Assembly (NCBI GenBank): GCA_021186555.1
Contig: JAJKFL010000042.1
Span: 12,206,781 to 12,270,780, forward strand
Direction of reading: 5' to 3'
Length of the DNA: 64,000 bases
Source of the DNA: Reticulitermes speratus
Lineage: Eukaryota > Arthropoda > Insecta > Blattodea > Rhinotermitidae
Below the pieces are notes generated by a model. That model was not told where the DNA came from, searched no databases, and was given only the letters and a program-made list of their open reading frames with translations. Position numbers and translations under genes: made by a program. This document shows positions 11,948 through 23,787 of the stretch, one piece after another (position 1 is the first letter of the stretch; each line of letters begins with the position of its first letter).

Positions 11948-14220
11948 GCTTTTACACTCCACATTATGTGACACTTTTGCCATTACGTTTTATGACGTTG
12001 CTTTTAAACAGGTCAGAGAGTAGGCATTTATTGCAGACACCAGTGTAACCTGGTGAAGGAACGGAAAACTTACAGAGGACATTAAAAGAAACACTAGAAA
12101 CTTAAGAATTATGGGAGTTAAAGATGAATTTTACTACACTGAAGTAACCTTGTGTTTTATCTGTCTAGTACGTGATCTTTCGTAAGCGTGTTATGTTCTG
12201 TTGTTTTTCTCGATGACATGCTTTTGTCCAAGGAATGGATACAGGGTTTGATAAAAAGAAGTAAGAAACCAAAGCTGAGGCACTTTCCAATTGTCGCCAA
12301 CATTGATGCAAAAGATAGTGACCGGAGGGAGGGTGAGGTAATAGAACTTGTAGCACGAATGGAGACAAGAGAAGTACGTGATAAATTTTAGTCATAAAAC
12401 ACCAACGGAGTAGATTACGTGGGAGATCTCAATGTAGAATACGTATACAGTGTAATGAAAGTAGTTTAAGAATTAGTTTCAGATATAATGATGATGAGAT
12501 GATGGTGATGAGATGGTGGTGGTGGTGGTGGTGGTGACTACGACGATAATCATTGTATTCATTTTTCTCTCTTTAAAGTCTAGTAGCATGTTGCTTTAAA
12601 AATTCTAATAAACCGTTCTGCTGAATATCAGGCAGTATTCTGCTTCACACGGTTACTTATTTGATTCTTTAGTTAATTTGCTGATTTAGATAGTCACTTA
12701 TTCTGAATGCATAGCCAATCATTTTTTTGATTGCTTTTTATTTTGTTTTTAAAAGTTATACCTGAAAAGGCCCTGGCTGAAGATAAAAATGTGGGCAGTG
12801 AAAATAGTAACCGAAATAACTGGTCTATAAACGCAAAACTTGGTTACAGATTTTGTCGCGTGCATCAAAGAAGGCTTTGAATGTCACGACGTTACTGCGT
12901 ATCATATGACTGATGAGACATTCTTGCAGTCAGAATTTAAGCCAAAGGCTAAAAGTCGCTATTACAATCCCAGTCAATCGTATAAGTAGTTTCTGTATAA
13001 TCCTTTGGTACGTGTTAAATTATTTATGGAAGACACTGTGTGTGCGATATAAGTGCCCTTTTAACTTTACCTGTTCAAATTCTGCAAGTCGAGATAACCT
13101 CTATGTAAAAGCAGGAGCATAGGTGGGCGGAATGGGGAGCGGGAGGGTGAGTGGTGCCGCCGACCGAGAGTGGCAGATTCCAGGGGCGGCAAAATAAGCA
13201 TTTTATATAAAAATTTATATTTTCTAAAATTACAAATTTTAATCTATTGGGCCAAAGAAAAGAAAATTCAATAAATATTATGTTTTTAAATTTCATAATT
13301 TTCGATGGGGGGCGACAGTTGTGTTTACTCGCCTCGCAAGCCCAAAAAAATGAACTAGCTAAGTCACTGTATACAGCGACGCCTCATTAGAATTATCCGG
13401 TCCCCTATGATAGCAAGAGTGATAGCTGGAAACCAAGGCCTTCTTCAAAAGGCTGATTACTCAGGAATGTTCATTGTGTTTGCAACATTTGAGATTTAGG
13501 AGAGGTCAGTGATGATTACGTCTCCTGGTATGTGACTTCGTGTAGACTGGTAGATACACACCAATATTTTGGAGAGAGTAGACTCCTTAAAAACATATAA
13601 ATTTCTAGCAGGCTACTAGGCATCACATTTCAGAAAACTGCAATCTTTAATGCATGCATTCCCGAGCATGCCCCAAATCTTTTAAAGCACATAGCATTTA
13701 CTAAAGAGCATGTTACACTGAAAACCTTTTCCCTTTTCTGAATTGTGTGAACGTTGCTTTTCCATTCACAATACTTTTATGTGGCTGAAAAGTAGTATAA
13801 AGTCGACTTGATTTGGAAATAGGGATTATTAAACTTCTCTCCTCCTATGCGTACATCAATTTTGATAATTCTCTCACGTCAACACTTTATTATATTTTCT
13901 AGAAATTAATATTTGCGTGTATATTAAGACATGTAGACTAGAGTTGCAATTTTTTCACGTGTTTTGAGGAAAGTGTTTAGGCATACGAAAGAGTGAAATT
14001 GATATGATTATGTCTTAATTTGGCAACTTACCAATTATTATGGTGCTTACTGAATGAAGGATAATGATATGGCTAGCCATGTAGCATAAATGAGGGAGAT
14101 AAGAAATTCACGAGACTTTAGCCTGCAAATTTTCGAAGCTATAAATCAGTTGGGCATACGTAAGAGAAGACCGTAAGGTAATAAATATATGTTAGAGAAA
14201 TGACATATGAGAATGTAAAC
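11948..14220. other. Intergenic stretch, mostly unassigned
   Basis: Contains a small open frame at 12188-12391 (67 codons), which I do not recognise and do not call a gene. There is a GAT/GGT microsatellite at 12485-12540 and a GC-rich patch with G-runs at 13120-13200 inside otherwise AT-rich DNA. I see no other supportable feature. Confidence 0.45.
12485..12540. repeat. GAT/GGT trinucleotide microsatellite
   Basis: gatgat units grading into seven ggt units. Confidence 0.9.
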
Positions 14221-14224
14221 AAGA

Positions 14225-14370
14225 AAAATCTGGCCCCTAATTAGGACCACTGGTTTCCCAGTATAAGATTATAATGAACATGTGGATTTGTAAGAATAGT
14301 ATAATTTCTTGGCCACCTAAGAAAACATCAGCTGGTCAAGAAGTACACTGTCTTATGGAGTTAGGTAGCA
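14225..14370 (+). pseudogene. LINE 3'UTR remnant (MDWI-type)
   Basis: Weak match: 'taatttcttgg', then 'gctggtcaagaagtacactg' and 'cttatggagttaggtag', in the order seen at 11650-11735. No coding sequence is left. Confidence 0.4.
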
Positions 14371-15084
14371 GATAAATTGCCATTTTGAGCAATATCGTGG
14401 TTACACATTTCATGACATTTTATTTATTTTACTAGCTACGCTTGGTTTTATAGTCCTCCTTGTCTGAAGTACCTTGTAACCTTGTGAAGTAGCAGAGGAA
14501 AGAAGTGTGGTTTCATAAATAGCGCTGAAGAGACTGCTGTACCAGGAAAACAAGTGGCAGTTGGAACCACAAGTTGTAGCATAAAGCATAGAACGTCCAA
14601 CTGATGGACAAACCATAGAAACTGCCGCTGACTGAGCGCAACATATTCTTAAAAACTCCGTTTTTGCAATAAAGAAATAACAAAGCATCATGTTGTATTT
14701 GTGCTTCACGTTTCGTCCTGGGAACATTTTTATATCAAGATAAAATTTTCGGGTCTGTAAACAAACACCGCTTTACGTAGATGTATGACGGAGTGAGGGT
14801 ATAGTTCCACTATTTCTTAACCTTTAGAAGTGCATGGAGGTGAGTTAATAGCTTCACTGTAAACACTTTCTTTAATTTATGTCACATGCCGTATTATTTC
14901 GCTAAAAGGGTTTCAATTGACTTTCTAAAAATTGACAGGTATTTGACCAACAATTTTTAAAGTCACGACGCCAGAAAGAGCTGCACGCAGGAACATTTTT
15001 AATTTATATTTTTAATAAATAACATCATAATATTCGTGACATACATTCAAGTATCACTTTATATAAATCATGCATTATCTAACT

Positions 15085-15455
15085 AATTAACTAACCACAT
15101 GGGGCAGAGTCCTTGAGAAACTAATAATTATTCAGGTATCCAAGAAACCCCCTGCATTTTATGGAACCCAAAAGTTCACTAATTTTTCCTCAAAATCCCG
15201 CCAATTTTTCCTATCCCGAACCAGAACAAATCTAGTCCACGCCTGCTTAAAGACTCCTTTAAGATAAATTTTTAATATTATCCTCCCATAAACGCTTAGG
15301 TATTTGAAATTTTCTCTTTCAGTACCCCCACCAAAACCCTGTATGCACCTTTCTTTTCCCCCACACGTGCCACATGCCCCACCCATCTCATTCTTCTTGA
15401 TTTGACCACCCGGATAGTATTTGGCGAGGAGTACAAATTATGATGCTACTTTTTG
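15085..15455 (-). pseudogene. LINE ORF2 C-terminal tail plus 3'UTR (MDWI-type), best-preserved copy
   Basis: On the minus strand one open frame (15159-15386) reads through the tail. It includes WTRFVLVRDRKNWRDF and ends in NFWVP and a stop. This corresponds to the conserved W..LA.DRD.W...N..VP end of an insect non-LTR retrotransposon polyprotein. The GRPR-type basic patch expected upstream is altered to YGRIILK. The 3'UTR follows on the plus-strand left side (AAACCCCCTGCATTTTATGG, CCACATGGGGCAGAGTCC) and ends in TTAG-type repeats. It contains no reverse transcriptase domain and is non-functional. Confidence 0.75.
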
Positions 15456-16063
15456 TGTAATTTCAAAATTCCTGCTTTAGAGACCTTAATTCCGTGTGTC
15501 TGTGCGAATTTTCAATTTGAAGACAAAACCACTGCTATTCTCTTCAGGGCTGTCACATTTTACAGACCGTAGATGTAAGATAGACTCTATGTGAAACTTT
15601 TACAGATGTAGAGGGTGGGAATATTAGTCATTGTTACACAAATTACGTATAAATTAAAGTCTACACTAGCAAAAAACCATTCACGTCTACGGATAATATC
15701 TTTCTCACTTGGTCCTGATTTTCCCATTATGGTACATTTCCCTTTCCTTTACAACATGCATGTCTTACCGGTTTAATTTCCTCCGTTTGAATTCGTCTTC
15801 CCGTCTCTCCTTAAATTCTTTGAAGGCTAAATCCTGCTCTACAACCTATGTCATGAGAAACTGCAACCGCAAGACCTGAGAGTCCTACGACACATTCCCC
15901 ACCTTCCACGAAGATGCATACGCTAATGAAGAGTTTCGGGACATCTTAATTCCGGTGCAATCTGCCGCTTCGCTAGCCTGGCAAATGAGTAGCTACGAGT
16001 GGGTAAGGCATATCAACTACACAATGCATAAAATTGATTCCAAGAAAAATTTATTCCATAGTC

Positions 16064-16160
16064 TTACGACAGGTTCATAACCTCTTCCAAAACGAGTTCT
16101 CCACAGAGAGCGATCTAGTGCTTCCTCTTTCATTACCCGTATCCTTTCGTTTCCTTAGGC
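16064..16160 (-). pseudogene. LINE ORF2 C-terminal fragment, second type
   Basis: The minus strand matches the end of the copy at 36180-36625: the 'aagaggttatgaacctgtcg' end, TGGAGAACTCG, and 'gcactagatcgctc'. This is the last 30 or so codons of the ORF2 tail only. It encodes a W.trF.rgy.pv-like end. Confidence 0.65.
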
Positions 16161-16656
16161 TAAGGAGGAGATACCATTAGAACGAAAAGAAACTATTTGA
16201 GATTTACTCGTAATTGAATGGAGAAACGATAATACTTGTCTATAAGTTTTCAGCTTAAATGTAACACATCTCTGCAATATTAGCCACAATAAATCATTTA
16301 TCTTACCTTTTGTTTCCCTTTTATTTTTTTGGTTCATTGTTCAAAGGCGTCTGTATTTGGCCACGTGTATCTCTTTGCCACACTTCTCTATATTTATACA
16401 ATAACAATAACGCATATTTTTTTTTGCAAAAAGGCTCCTTTCGTTTTTATTTCTTTATTTTGTTTTGCAATCGACTGGACTATATCTGTTGTAAACACCT
16501 CCTTCTGACAGGGTGGAATCACTCAAGGACGAAAAAAAATGGTTGATATATACTTGGTTTCATTATTTTTAAACTGTTGAAGTCTACAGATGAGTTGCAC
16601 AAGGTTTTAGTGGGGAAAAACCAAGGGAAGGAAATCACTTGGAATCCTATATATGT

Positions 16657-16945
16657 GGGCCGGGATAGCTCAGTCGGTATAGCGACTCACTACGGGCTGG
16701 ACGGTCCGGGGATTCAATCCCGGTGGGGGCGAGATTTTTCGCAGCCGTCCATACCTGCCCTGGGGCCCACCCAGCCTCCTATAAAATGGGTACTGGGTCT
16801 CTTTCCCGGGGGTAAAGCGGCCGGGGCGTGAGTTGACCATCCACCCCATCTAGCGCCGAGGTTAAAGAAAAGTAGAGCTATACCTCTACTCCCCATCTGG
16901 GCCTTCATGGCCTGTTCTAGGGAGAATTTTACCTATACCTTTATA
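16657..16945 (+). mobile_element. tRNA-derived SINE, group B, near full length
   Basis: The head GCCGGGATAGCTCAGTCGGT is a very good A-box tRNA-like start, and GGGATTCAATCCCGG is the B box. The body contains CTCTTTCCCGGGGGTAAAGC and GAGTTGACCATCCACCCC, and the 3' end is TTTTACCTATACCTTTA. Flanking CCTATATATG and CCTGTATATAG form an imperfect target-site duplication. Related copies or fragments are at 3025, 20338 (-), 36695, 44700 (-), 61347 and 63136. Confidence 0.9.
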
Positions 16946-16964
16946 CCTGTATATAGATGGAGAT

Positions 16965-17125
16965 AATATCAAAATAAATACTAAATATAATGGGAGGACA
17001 TGGATTGGATTGATCTGACTCATACTTCCGATAAATGGCAGGCTGTTGTGAACATAACAATAAACCTTTTGGTTCCATAAAATTCGGAGTATTTCTTGAC
17101 AAACTGAGGAAATATTTTTTTTTCT
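16965..17125 (+). pseudogene. LINE 3' end (MDWI-type tail)
   Basis: Encodes EDMDWIDLTHTSDKWQAVVN in one plus-strand frame, the diagnostic C-terminal motif of this LINE tail. It is followed by the 3'UTR block 'ttggttccataaaattcgg' and TTTCTTGACAAACTGAGG. Strongly 5'-truncated. Confidence 0.75.
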
Positions 17126-17724
17126 CTAAGAAGGTCTCAACTCCGTTGACTTCTAACGTCAATTTATAAAATGCAGTCTCTTCCAAACAGGTTCATTTAT
17201 TCTAACACCTGGCAGGTTACGAATATAAATTTCACTTTTCTTCTAATTATAACATTAGACTGGAGTATTTTTTTCCCCTATCGACAAAATTACAGTGTTA
17301 GAATCAATGTAAATATTCCTGATTCTACAGGTTAACTTACGAGTTTAAAAAAAACAAGCTCTTAATTTTAATTAAAACTTTAATTCTATTGCCATAATTC
17401 CTAAACGCTTATATTTACGTCTAATAAAATATTTAGATAAATATTATTGATTATTTCTACATAAATATTTATGTATTTATGTTCTTAATTATAAACTTTT
17501 TTCAAACACGGTACTTCCTTACATGTTATAAGCTGGAATTGTGGTTTCTGTCTGAAGGACTTTCTCTAAGGTAAACAAACCGATATATGTCAAAAAACAA
17601 ATTTATGTACTAGATTTCCAAGATGCATAGTCGTTACCTGTCCTAGCCTCCTTTACTACACGACTCTGGTAATGAAGATGACATGTAGGTTTTCTTCTCT
17701 TTTATAGTAACTCTTCATGTAACG

Positions 17725-17890
17725 AAGTCTTCCTTGAGAGACTGACAGTAGATCAAGGTACCCAAATCTCTCCGCGTTTTATGGAACCCAAAGGTTTATT
17801 ACCTGCCTTTGGGCTCTATCCAGAGTGAGTTGAATCAAGTCTAAGCTGTTTCAGTTTATTTCCTTAAGACTTTCAAGGCCCCTGTTTCGT
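17725..17890 (-). pseudogene. LINE 3' end (MDWI-type), decayed
   Basis: Plus-strand landmarks: TCTTCCTTGAGAGACTG, CGCGTTTTATGGAACCCAAA, then 'ggtttattacc' and a decayed coding tail. Orientation is minus. Confidence 0.6.
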
Positions 17891-18394
17891 TCAAATTTAC
17901 AACAAAATTTTGTGTGCGTTTGTTACTTCCACAATGGCGCTATATATCGCCTGCCTTGTCCGGTTGTCTGATTCTCTTAGCAACATTTGATGCGAAATAA
18001 AGTTACGTCTTTCCTCACTGCATCACTTCTTGTTCCTGCTCTTTCCTCTCCGTCAGGGCTCAATCAAAATCTCAGGAATCGAAACGTCAAAAAAGAAAAT
18101 TCTTAAGACCGAAAGCCACAATTTTGCGAGTAGTACTCAGTTTTCGGAATGTTCGGAGATCAAAACTGTATTCATATTCCAGTTATGTTGACTTAAGTTT
18201 TTCGTAGTATTCCTCAGTCTCTCTCTAACCAAATACCGGAATAGCAGGCGCTTTTCCAATTATGTCACGATCGCTTCCTACCATATCATTTCCAATTCAT
18301 TTTTCATGAATCGTACTCTTTCATTCTTCAGTATCTACGTATAAGACACTCTGGTCGTTTGCAATCCATAATTGATTCTGAACTGTAAATTGTG

Positions 18395-18565
18395 CAGATA
18401 TTTGGTAGGACTCCCTGAATGGTCGATCGGCCGGTCGCAAGGACCTTTACTTTAAAGGACAAAAAAATTTGGAGGAATATCTCCATGCCCCAAGCGGGAT
18501 TCAACACCACAATTTCACCTTTGAGCCGTAAAACACGCTGCATTCGCCGTTGTGACCAGATATTA
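18395..18565 (-). mobile_element. SINE group C, degenerate
   Basis: Plus-strand landmarks match the group C copies at 47414, 54151 and 30340: 'tggtaggactccctgaatgg', CGGCCGGTCGCAAGGACC, ATGCCCCAAGCGGGATTCAA (the decayed B box), and 'cgccgttgtgaccag'. Several indels. Confidence 0.7.
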
Positions 18566-19310
18566 ATTGTGTTATCAACATTTGTGCTATTTAAACGAAG
18601 CCACTAGCAGCGTTGAACTTTATTATTATTCTGATTGTGCTGTAGGAATGTGACTGATATTTTGCGATATAAACCATAACTTCAGGTTCTAAACCCCCGC
18701 AGAATTTCGGATAATAAATCTATCTCCCTCTTCAAGTAGAAAGGAAAGAATTTACTCTGACACAAGTGCCCAGAAATATTCCAAAACCCATCTCAAAACT
18801 CTAGCAGCTAGAGGGGCGACATAAAGCAAGTTCCTTCCTGAGTACCCAAAATATTAGGCGCCATCTTACCAAAAACAACTTCCCGGGCGACCTGGCTTCC
18901 GGGATTTGTACACCCTTGCTCTAATGGACCTTTCATAAAGTGCTAGTCTCTATCACTATTACTTCACTAATTTAAGTGTCTCTTGCAGAAGTTTAGGAGC
19001 TTTTATATGCAACACATTTCGATTATGGCATACATTTAATGTAACACATTGCAGGAAAAATATTTATGATGTCATGAAATACAATAAATCTAAACCGATT
19101 AAATTTCTTATGTTCGGTTGTGGCGCCTTTACAACGAAAATTTGCTTACAAATACGCATATCATATTCGCTATATCTGTAAGTCTGTCCGACAACCTTCG
19201 GACATGTTCTCATGTTACCGGACATTGGTGATATATGCATTCGGTTTTATGTGACAGAAATTAGCTCTTTTTAAACGGACTACATGAGGAGATTTCTGCT
19301 TTCCCATTTC

Positions 19311-19356
19311 ACCTGAAGATGGAGAGAGATGAAATCTCCGAAACGTTGTTAGATTA
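19311..19356 (+). repeat. Hammerhead-like motif without good stem I
   Basis: CTGAAGA at 19313-19319, one extra T, stem II GGAGA/TCTCC (19321-19325 and 19335-19339), GAAAC at 19340-19344, and GUU at 19348-19350. The core fits the CUGANGA rule. The sequences that should form stem I do not pair, so activity is doubtful. Confidence 0.5.
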
Positions 19357-20337
19357 TTTAGCCTGAACCCGAAAGTAATGTCCAAAATATTAGCCACGTT
19401 TATTAATAAGGTTATCGTTAATTAAAGTGTAGAAACCAAGAAGTCTCCTTGTGTCGGATGTACGGTTATTCTTCCAAGCACCTGAAGATATCCAGAGGTG
19501 CTCTTTTTTCCCACGCGGTTCCCTTAGCTGGAATGCTGTCACCAGGATGTCTTCGGTCCTATGAGCGGAATTACACTACGCCATTTGTTCATAAAAAGAT
19601 CGTAGTAAATTCAAAAGAAAGATGTAAATTTTAGAGGCATACGGATTAGTTCCTGGAGAATGGTGAAAGAAACCCTAAGCTTATTCATACTGGTAGGAGA
19701 AAATATGTTGAACAAATGTAGGTATTGCTTTTGCCAAGCTAATATTCCATTGCTGGTTAGGAGTATGTGATGAGTATGACTAGGATTTCGGACTCACTAA
19801 TCGATTGTAGTCTGACTCATAAGGCGCCGTAAAGGGAGAACATTTATTTTGCATATAATTCCTATACATGAAGTACTTCTGTGACGTCGCGTGTGTTGAC
19901 GACAGGAGTGAAACTGAGGTCTGCTTCGCAGCAGCTTAGTCAGTCTTCACTTTCGAAATTAGAGTTTCCTTTCTAAGATTTAAAAAGGGGATGTTTTCGA
20001 CAAATTATAATATTATAACATGTTACCATAATTATTTTGTATATTCTAAAGAAAGTTACGGATTTTATGGATCCGATATTGGCTCATGTATGTTGCGTGT
20101 CTGTATGACGCTCTCCAGCACTCTTTCTAGAAACAAGAAAACTACGAGAATAAATAAAAGGAAGGTAAGGAAATCAGTGAAGCTGCTGTTTGTAATTTTG
20201 ATAGCCCGTTTCTTGTTACTAATAGGGTATTTGTAGATAAAATGTTAAATCTTACCCTGTGACATGCCATGAAGTCACACAGGGCTGTAAAATTATAATT
20301 GTACACTTTTCTTAACCTCTGATCTATACGTGATTTG

Positions 20338-20512
20338 ATGACCAACCCCAGGCCCCGGCCGCTTTAGCCCCGTGAGTTTCCTCAGTACCCATTTACAAGA
20401 GGCTGATTAGGCGTTACGACCGGTCTTGGACGGGCGCGTAAATTGTTGCTGCTATTGGGGTTCGAACCTCCAGTCGGTACACTGACTATGCTATCCCAGC
20501 CTCCGCATTTAT
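20338..20512 (-). mobile_element. SINE group B
   Basis: The minus strand carries GAGGCTGGGATAGCATAGTC (head), GGAGGTTCGAACCCC (B box), 'cctaatcagcctcttgtaaa' and 'gcggccggggcctgg'. The 3' end is missing. Confidence 0.8.
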
Positions 20513-20921
20513 AAACACTTACAGTACATATAGACAACGGAATTATTAACAGCCCTGTAATAAATAAAAAATTTATTCTACGAGTATATTATCAAACTGT
20601 ATAATCCAGAAAACATTTTTGATATGGGTCTAAGATTAACCAAGCCTTCTATTCAAATGAGCGTGTGAAGAGGAGAAAATCGAATTTTAGCGCTCTTCTC
20701 TAGTAGCAAATTTGCGACAGTTATAGTGCATTTATAGGTGAAACAGACGGTAACATGATAGAAAGTGATCTCAGCATACCCATACATCTTCTTAAATGAA
20801 ATTAAGAATATATGGGTGCAAACATGGAAAATGACTACCCAAATAAAAAATAAATTACAAACTTTGTTAACCAAATTTGCGAAGAATAATGGACATAAGA
20901 TGATATAAAATAAGAAATACC

Positions 20922-21217
20922 GTGCTCTGGAAAGCGACTGAGAGAGAAGCCTATAATATTACAAATTACAGTGAGAAAATGGCGATGGATTGGTCATACT
21001 CTGATGAAGGGGGAGGAATCCATTTAAAAAAAGCATTGGATTGGAATCCGCAGCGAGCCAGGAGAGGAAGACCGAAGCAAACCTGGAAAATGACCGTTTT
21101 GGAGGAAGCAGGAAATGCGACAAAACATGGAGTGAGGTTAAAGGTTAGCGGGCAACGGAGTCAGATGCTTCACAAATGCCCTATGTTCCTAATGGAACGA
21201 AAGGATATGCTACTAAC
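20922..21217 (+). pseudogene. RTE-like LINE ORF2 C-terminal fragment
   Basis: The plus-strand frame from 20922 encodes KKALDWNPQRARRGRPKQTW, a basic GRPK.TW tail typical of RTE-type retrotransposon polyproteins. It then loses frame near 21118. In the shifted frame CDKTWSEVKG follows and then stops, so a single-base frameshift plus a small deletion disable it. Upstream residues (MAMDWSYSDEGG) fit a decayed WkWIGHtLRk-like block. The piece ends where a group D SINE has inserted at 21227. Only the tail after the reverse transcriptase remains. RTE assignment is from motif memory. Confidence 0.7.
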
Positions 21218-21226
21218 TACTACTGA

Positions 21227-21514
21227 GGGCCGTGCCATGGCTCAGGCGGTTAGTAGCCGGCCTCTCACCGCGGAGGCCTGGGTTCGATCCGGGTCAGTCC
21301 ATGTGAGATTTGTGGTGGACAAAGTGACACTGGGACAGGTTATTTCTCCGAGTTGTCGGTTTTTCTGTTCAATTTCATTCCACTAGTGCTCCATTAATTG
21401 TAAAACTTGGTAAAAAAAACTGCTCATCTTCATCACAGGGTTTGCACAAGAAGCCTTAAGACTGCGTGCGTTCGTAGCTTCTGCTGCGGGGCCCTTCACC
21501 ACGCAAAAAAGAAG
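21227..21514 (+). mobile_element. tRNA-derived SINE, group D, full length with target-site duplication
   Basis: The head GGGCCGTGCCATGGCTCAGG includes the A box, and GGGTTCGATCC is the B box. The body includes GTGGTGGACAAAGTGACACT and a distal part ending near TTCACCACGCAAAAAAG. A 9-bp direct repeat, TACTACTGA, at 21218-21226 and 21515-21523 fixes both ends. I recall this family as abundant in cockroach-type genomes; that is recollection only. Confidence 0.9.
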
Positions 21515-22844
21515 TACTACTGATAGTGTATTCAATCATAGCTGTTTGTTACACTCTGTAACCCTAACCAGCAGCGTTATTCCCTTTCCATTCTAGGCCG
21601 TTAGCCCTTCCGAAGTAACGAAATACTTTTGTTATTTTTATGAAATATAATTTATACATTTTCTAAAAATGACCTCACTTAACATAAAATATTTTATCTA
21701 CAAAAATACAAAATTAATTTTTCTTAAGCAGTTTTTAAGCCATTGAATTGTGTAGGGCAGGAAGCAACATATTTTCAATTTCATATCAGATTGAGGTCAA
21801 TGATAATTTTCAATTTACACCCTTCACAGTTTTTTATTGATTGTGCCTGGATGGGACCAACAGCATGGTGGGGAAAAGAAAAATCACCTTTTATATCACG
21901 TGTTCCTTTATGACACCGTATAGTCTTGACAAAGCTACTAATAATTTGTGGAAACATACTGCCTCCATACTCAGCGTAATTTACATTTCTACACTGAAGA
22001 AGGGAGCATTATTTTCCTCCAAACTTTGGCATGTATTTACGACACAATGTAATGTCATATCGCACAAGGCAACAGTCTGAAATTTTACCACCTTTAAAAC
22101 TGATAATTCTGCAATAACCTTTCTGTCCACGCCAGGAATTGAATCCCTGTCACTTCACTAACTGCTCGGACACTTTATGAAATATGATTCATAAGTCATC
22201 CACAAATCCTCTCAATACCAAAATCAGTTCGGAGTCTTTATAGTGAATTATTGTTCCCTTAATTCAATGTTTCAGACCTTGTCCCTCTTAGGAGCAGAAA
22301 TTGTATTCCTCTGACATTCGTATTAACGCACTTGCAGCTTTACCCTTTGTGAAATGCCGCTTTCAAGGGTTCTCCCCCACACCTACCAGCACCGTATTGT
22401 GACATTCAATTCTGCTCGCGTGGCTGGAGTCCTCCACAAGAACTTGCACGTGCGTGCAACAATACAAAATGTTGCGTCATTAACATCACAATGACTTATG
22501 CTTTACGATTCATTCATTATTGTCACTAGCTTTTGTTTCTGTTCTCAATGGGAAGACATTAATGCCACCTACTGTGTGGATTAAGAAACAAATTTGGAGA
22601 CCGAAACGTCTGGTAAATTTCAGACAGATCTAAATGTACAACAATCTGTCATCAAAAACTGCGAATTACGAGTGTAATTACAAGGCTTTCCATTTGTGTC
22701 CAGTTTTGCCAGCACTTGTGCTTGGTTTTATATAGCTTAGGCCGAGGCAGTTGTAGACGAATTCTGTATACACAGAAATAATATTTCGGATCAAAAAACG
22801 TTCTTTGAAGGTGGGAAGAGCTAAAATGGATGGTTATGAAAGGA

Positions 22845-22872
22845 AGGAAGGAAGGAAGAAAGAAAGAAAGAA
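22845..22872. repeat. GGAA/GAAA purine microsatellite
   Basis: ggaa units followed by gaaa units. Confidence 0.85.
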
Positions 22873-22939
22873 CTTTTTTAACCACGTCTTTCATAGCTAA
22901 GATTATAGCGTCGGTGGAAGAAGATATGACAAAGGAATG

Positions 22940-23012
22940 TTAGTAGAAAGACACTGACAGTGAAAGACCACAGTAAGCGGCTTTTTCCACCACAAATCCC
23001 TCACGGACTGGC
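22940..23012 (-). mobile_element. SINE group D fragment
   Basis: The plus strand 'gcggctttttccaccacaaa' and 'ccctcacggactggcc' match the inner part of group D in reverse. Head and tail are lost. Confidence 0.55.
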
Positions 23013-23787
23013 CTGAAGATATTAAATCTAGTTGAATCCAGTGGATATTTTCACACCTTATTTCTATAAGGTTCGTTTAAAAATTATTCTCAAATCTAAG
23101 TCTATTTCTTCCTCTCAGCCTTTCCAAGTTAGAATTTAATGCTACCTGACAACAGCCTTGCTTTTCACAGCCCACAACATTTCATAGTGCCATGGTTTTG
23201 CTGTAGGCAGAGTTTTTCAGGAAAGCACCTCTTTTGGCTTTCGAAAGGTTTTTATGCGTGTTATGGAAGACCCCGAAAATAAAACGTTGCAAAGCCCTTT
23301 CGTTTTGGATTTTATCTTGCATCATCAATATCATATCGAGGGCGAAGCTGAAATATGTGTGATAGAATTTTTGAAAGTTTATCTGATATTGACTTATATA
23401 TTTGGTGACGACAGTTCGTCGATTTCATTCACGTGTGAGGTGAAAGCAATGCGAAACGAGAGACGCACATTTCCTGGATAGCCCAGTGAATGTGTAAGTT
23501 TCAAATTTCACAGTTGTCGAATTTTTCCTTTCACAAATCTCTAAATAAAAAAAAAATAAATCAGATAGCATCATTCATTTTACACTTCACTTATATTTTG
23601 TAGTAGGTGATTCAGAAGTCTATAGCCATTCGGCTGAAAAAACCCCTCTATATTTATTGAAATCTAAAGTTCATCGTGCTTCTTGCAAGAAACCACCACT
23701 TGATTCTATACTGAGTCAATGAGAGGTAATTTAAATCTTCATAGAATGTTTCTTTGGGACACATATTCATATCATTTTGTTGGTGAC

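Noticed and set aside
12188-12391. 67-codon open frame
   Set aside because: No domain, signal or exon boundary recognised; length is compatible with chance.
13105-13330. GC-rich patch as a hAT-type element end
   Set aside because: CCAGGGGCGG-like words are suggestive, but no terminal inverted repeat or duplication was found.
16657-16730. tRNA gene candidate (also heads at 2211, 9332, 21227, 61347 and others)
   Set aside because: A and B boxes are good, but each runs directly into a repeated SINE body and lacks a closed acceptor stem, so these are SINE heads.
19991-20236. 81-codon open frame after a TGACGTCG and TCAGTCTT patch
   Set aside because: No TATA sequence and no recognisable protein; the promoter-like words are too few to support a gene.
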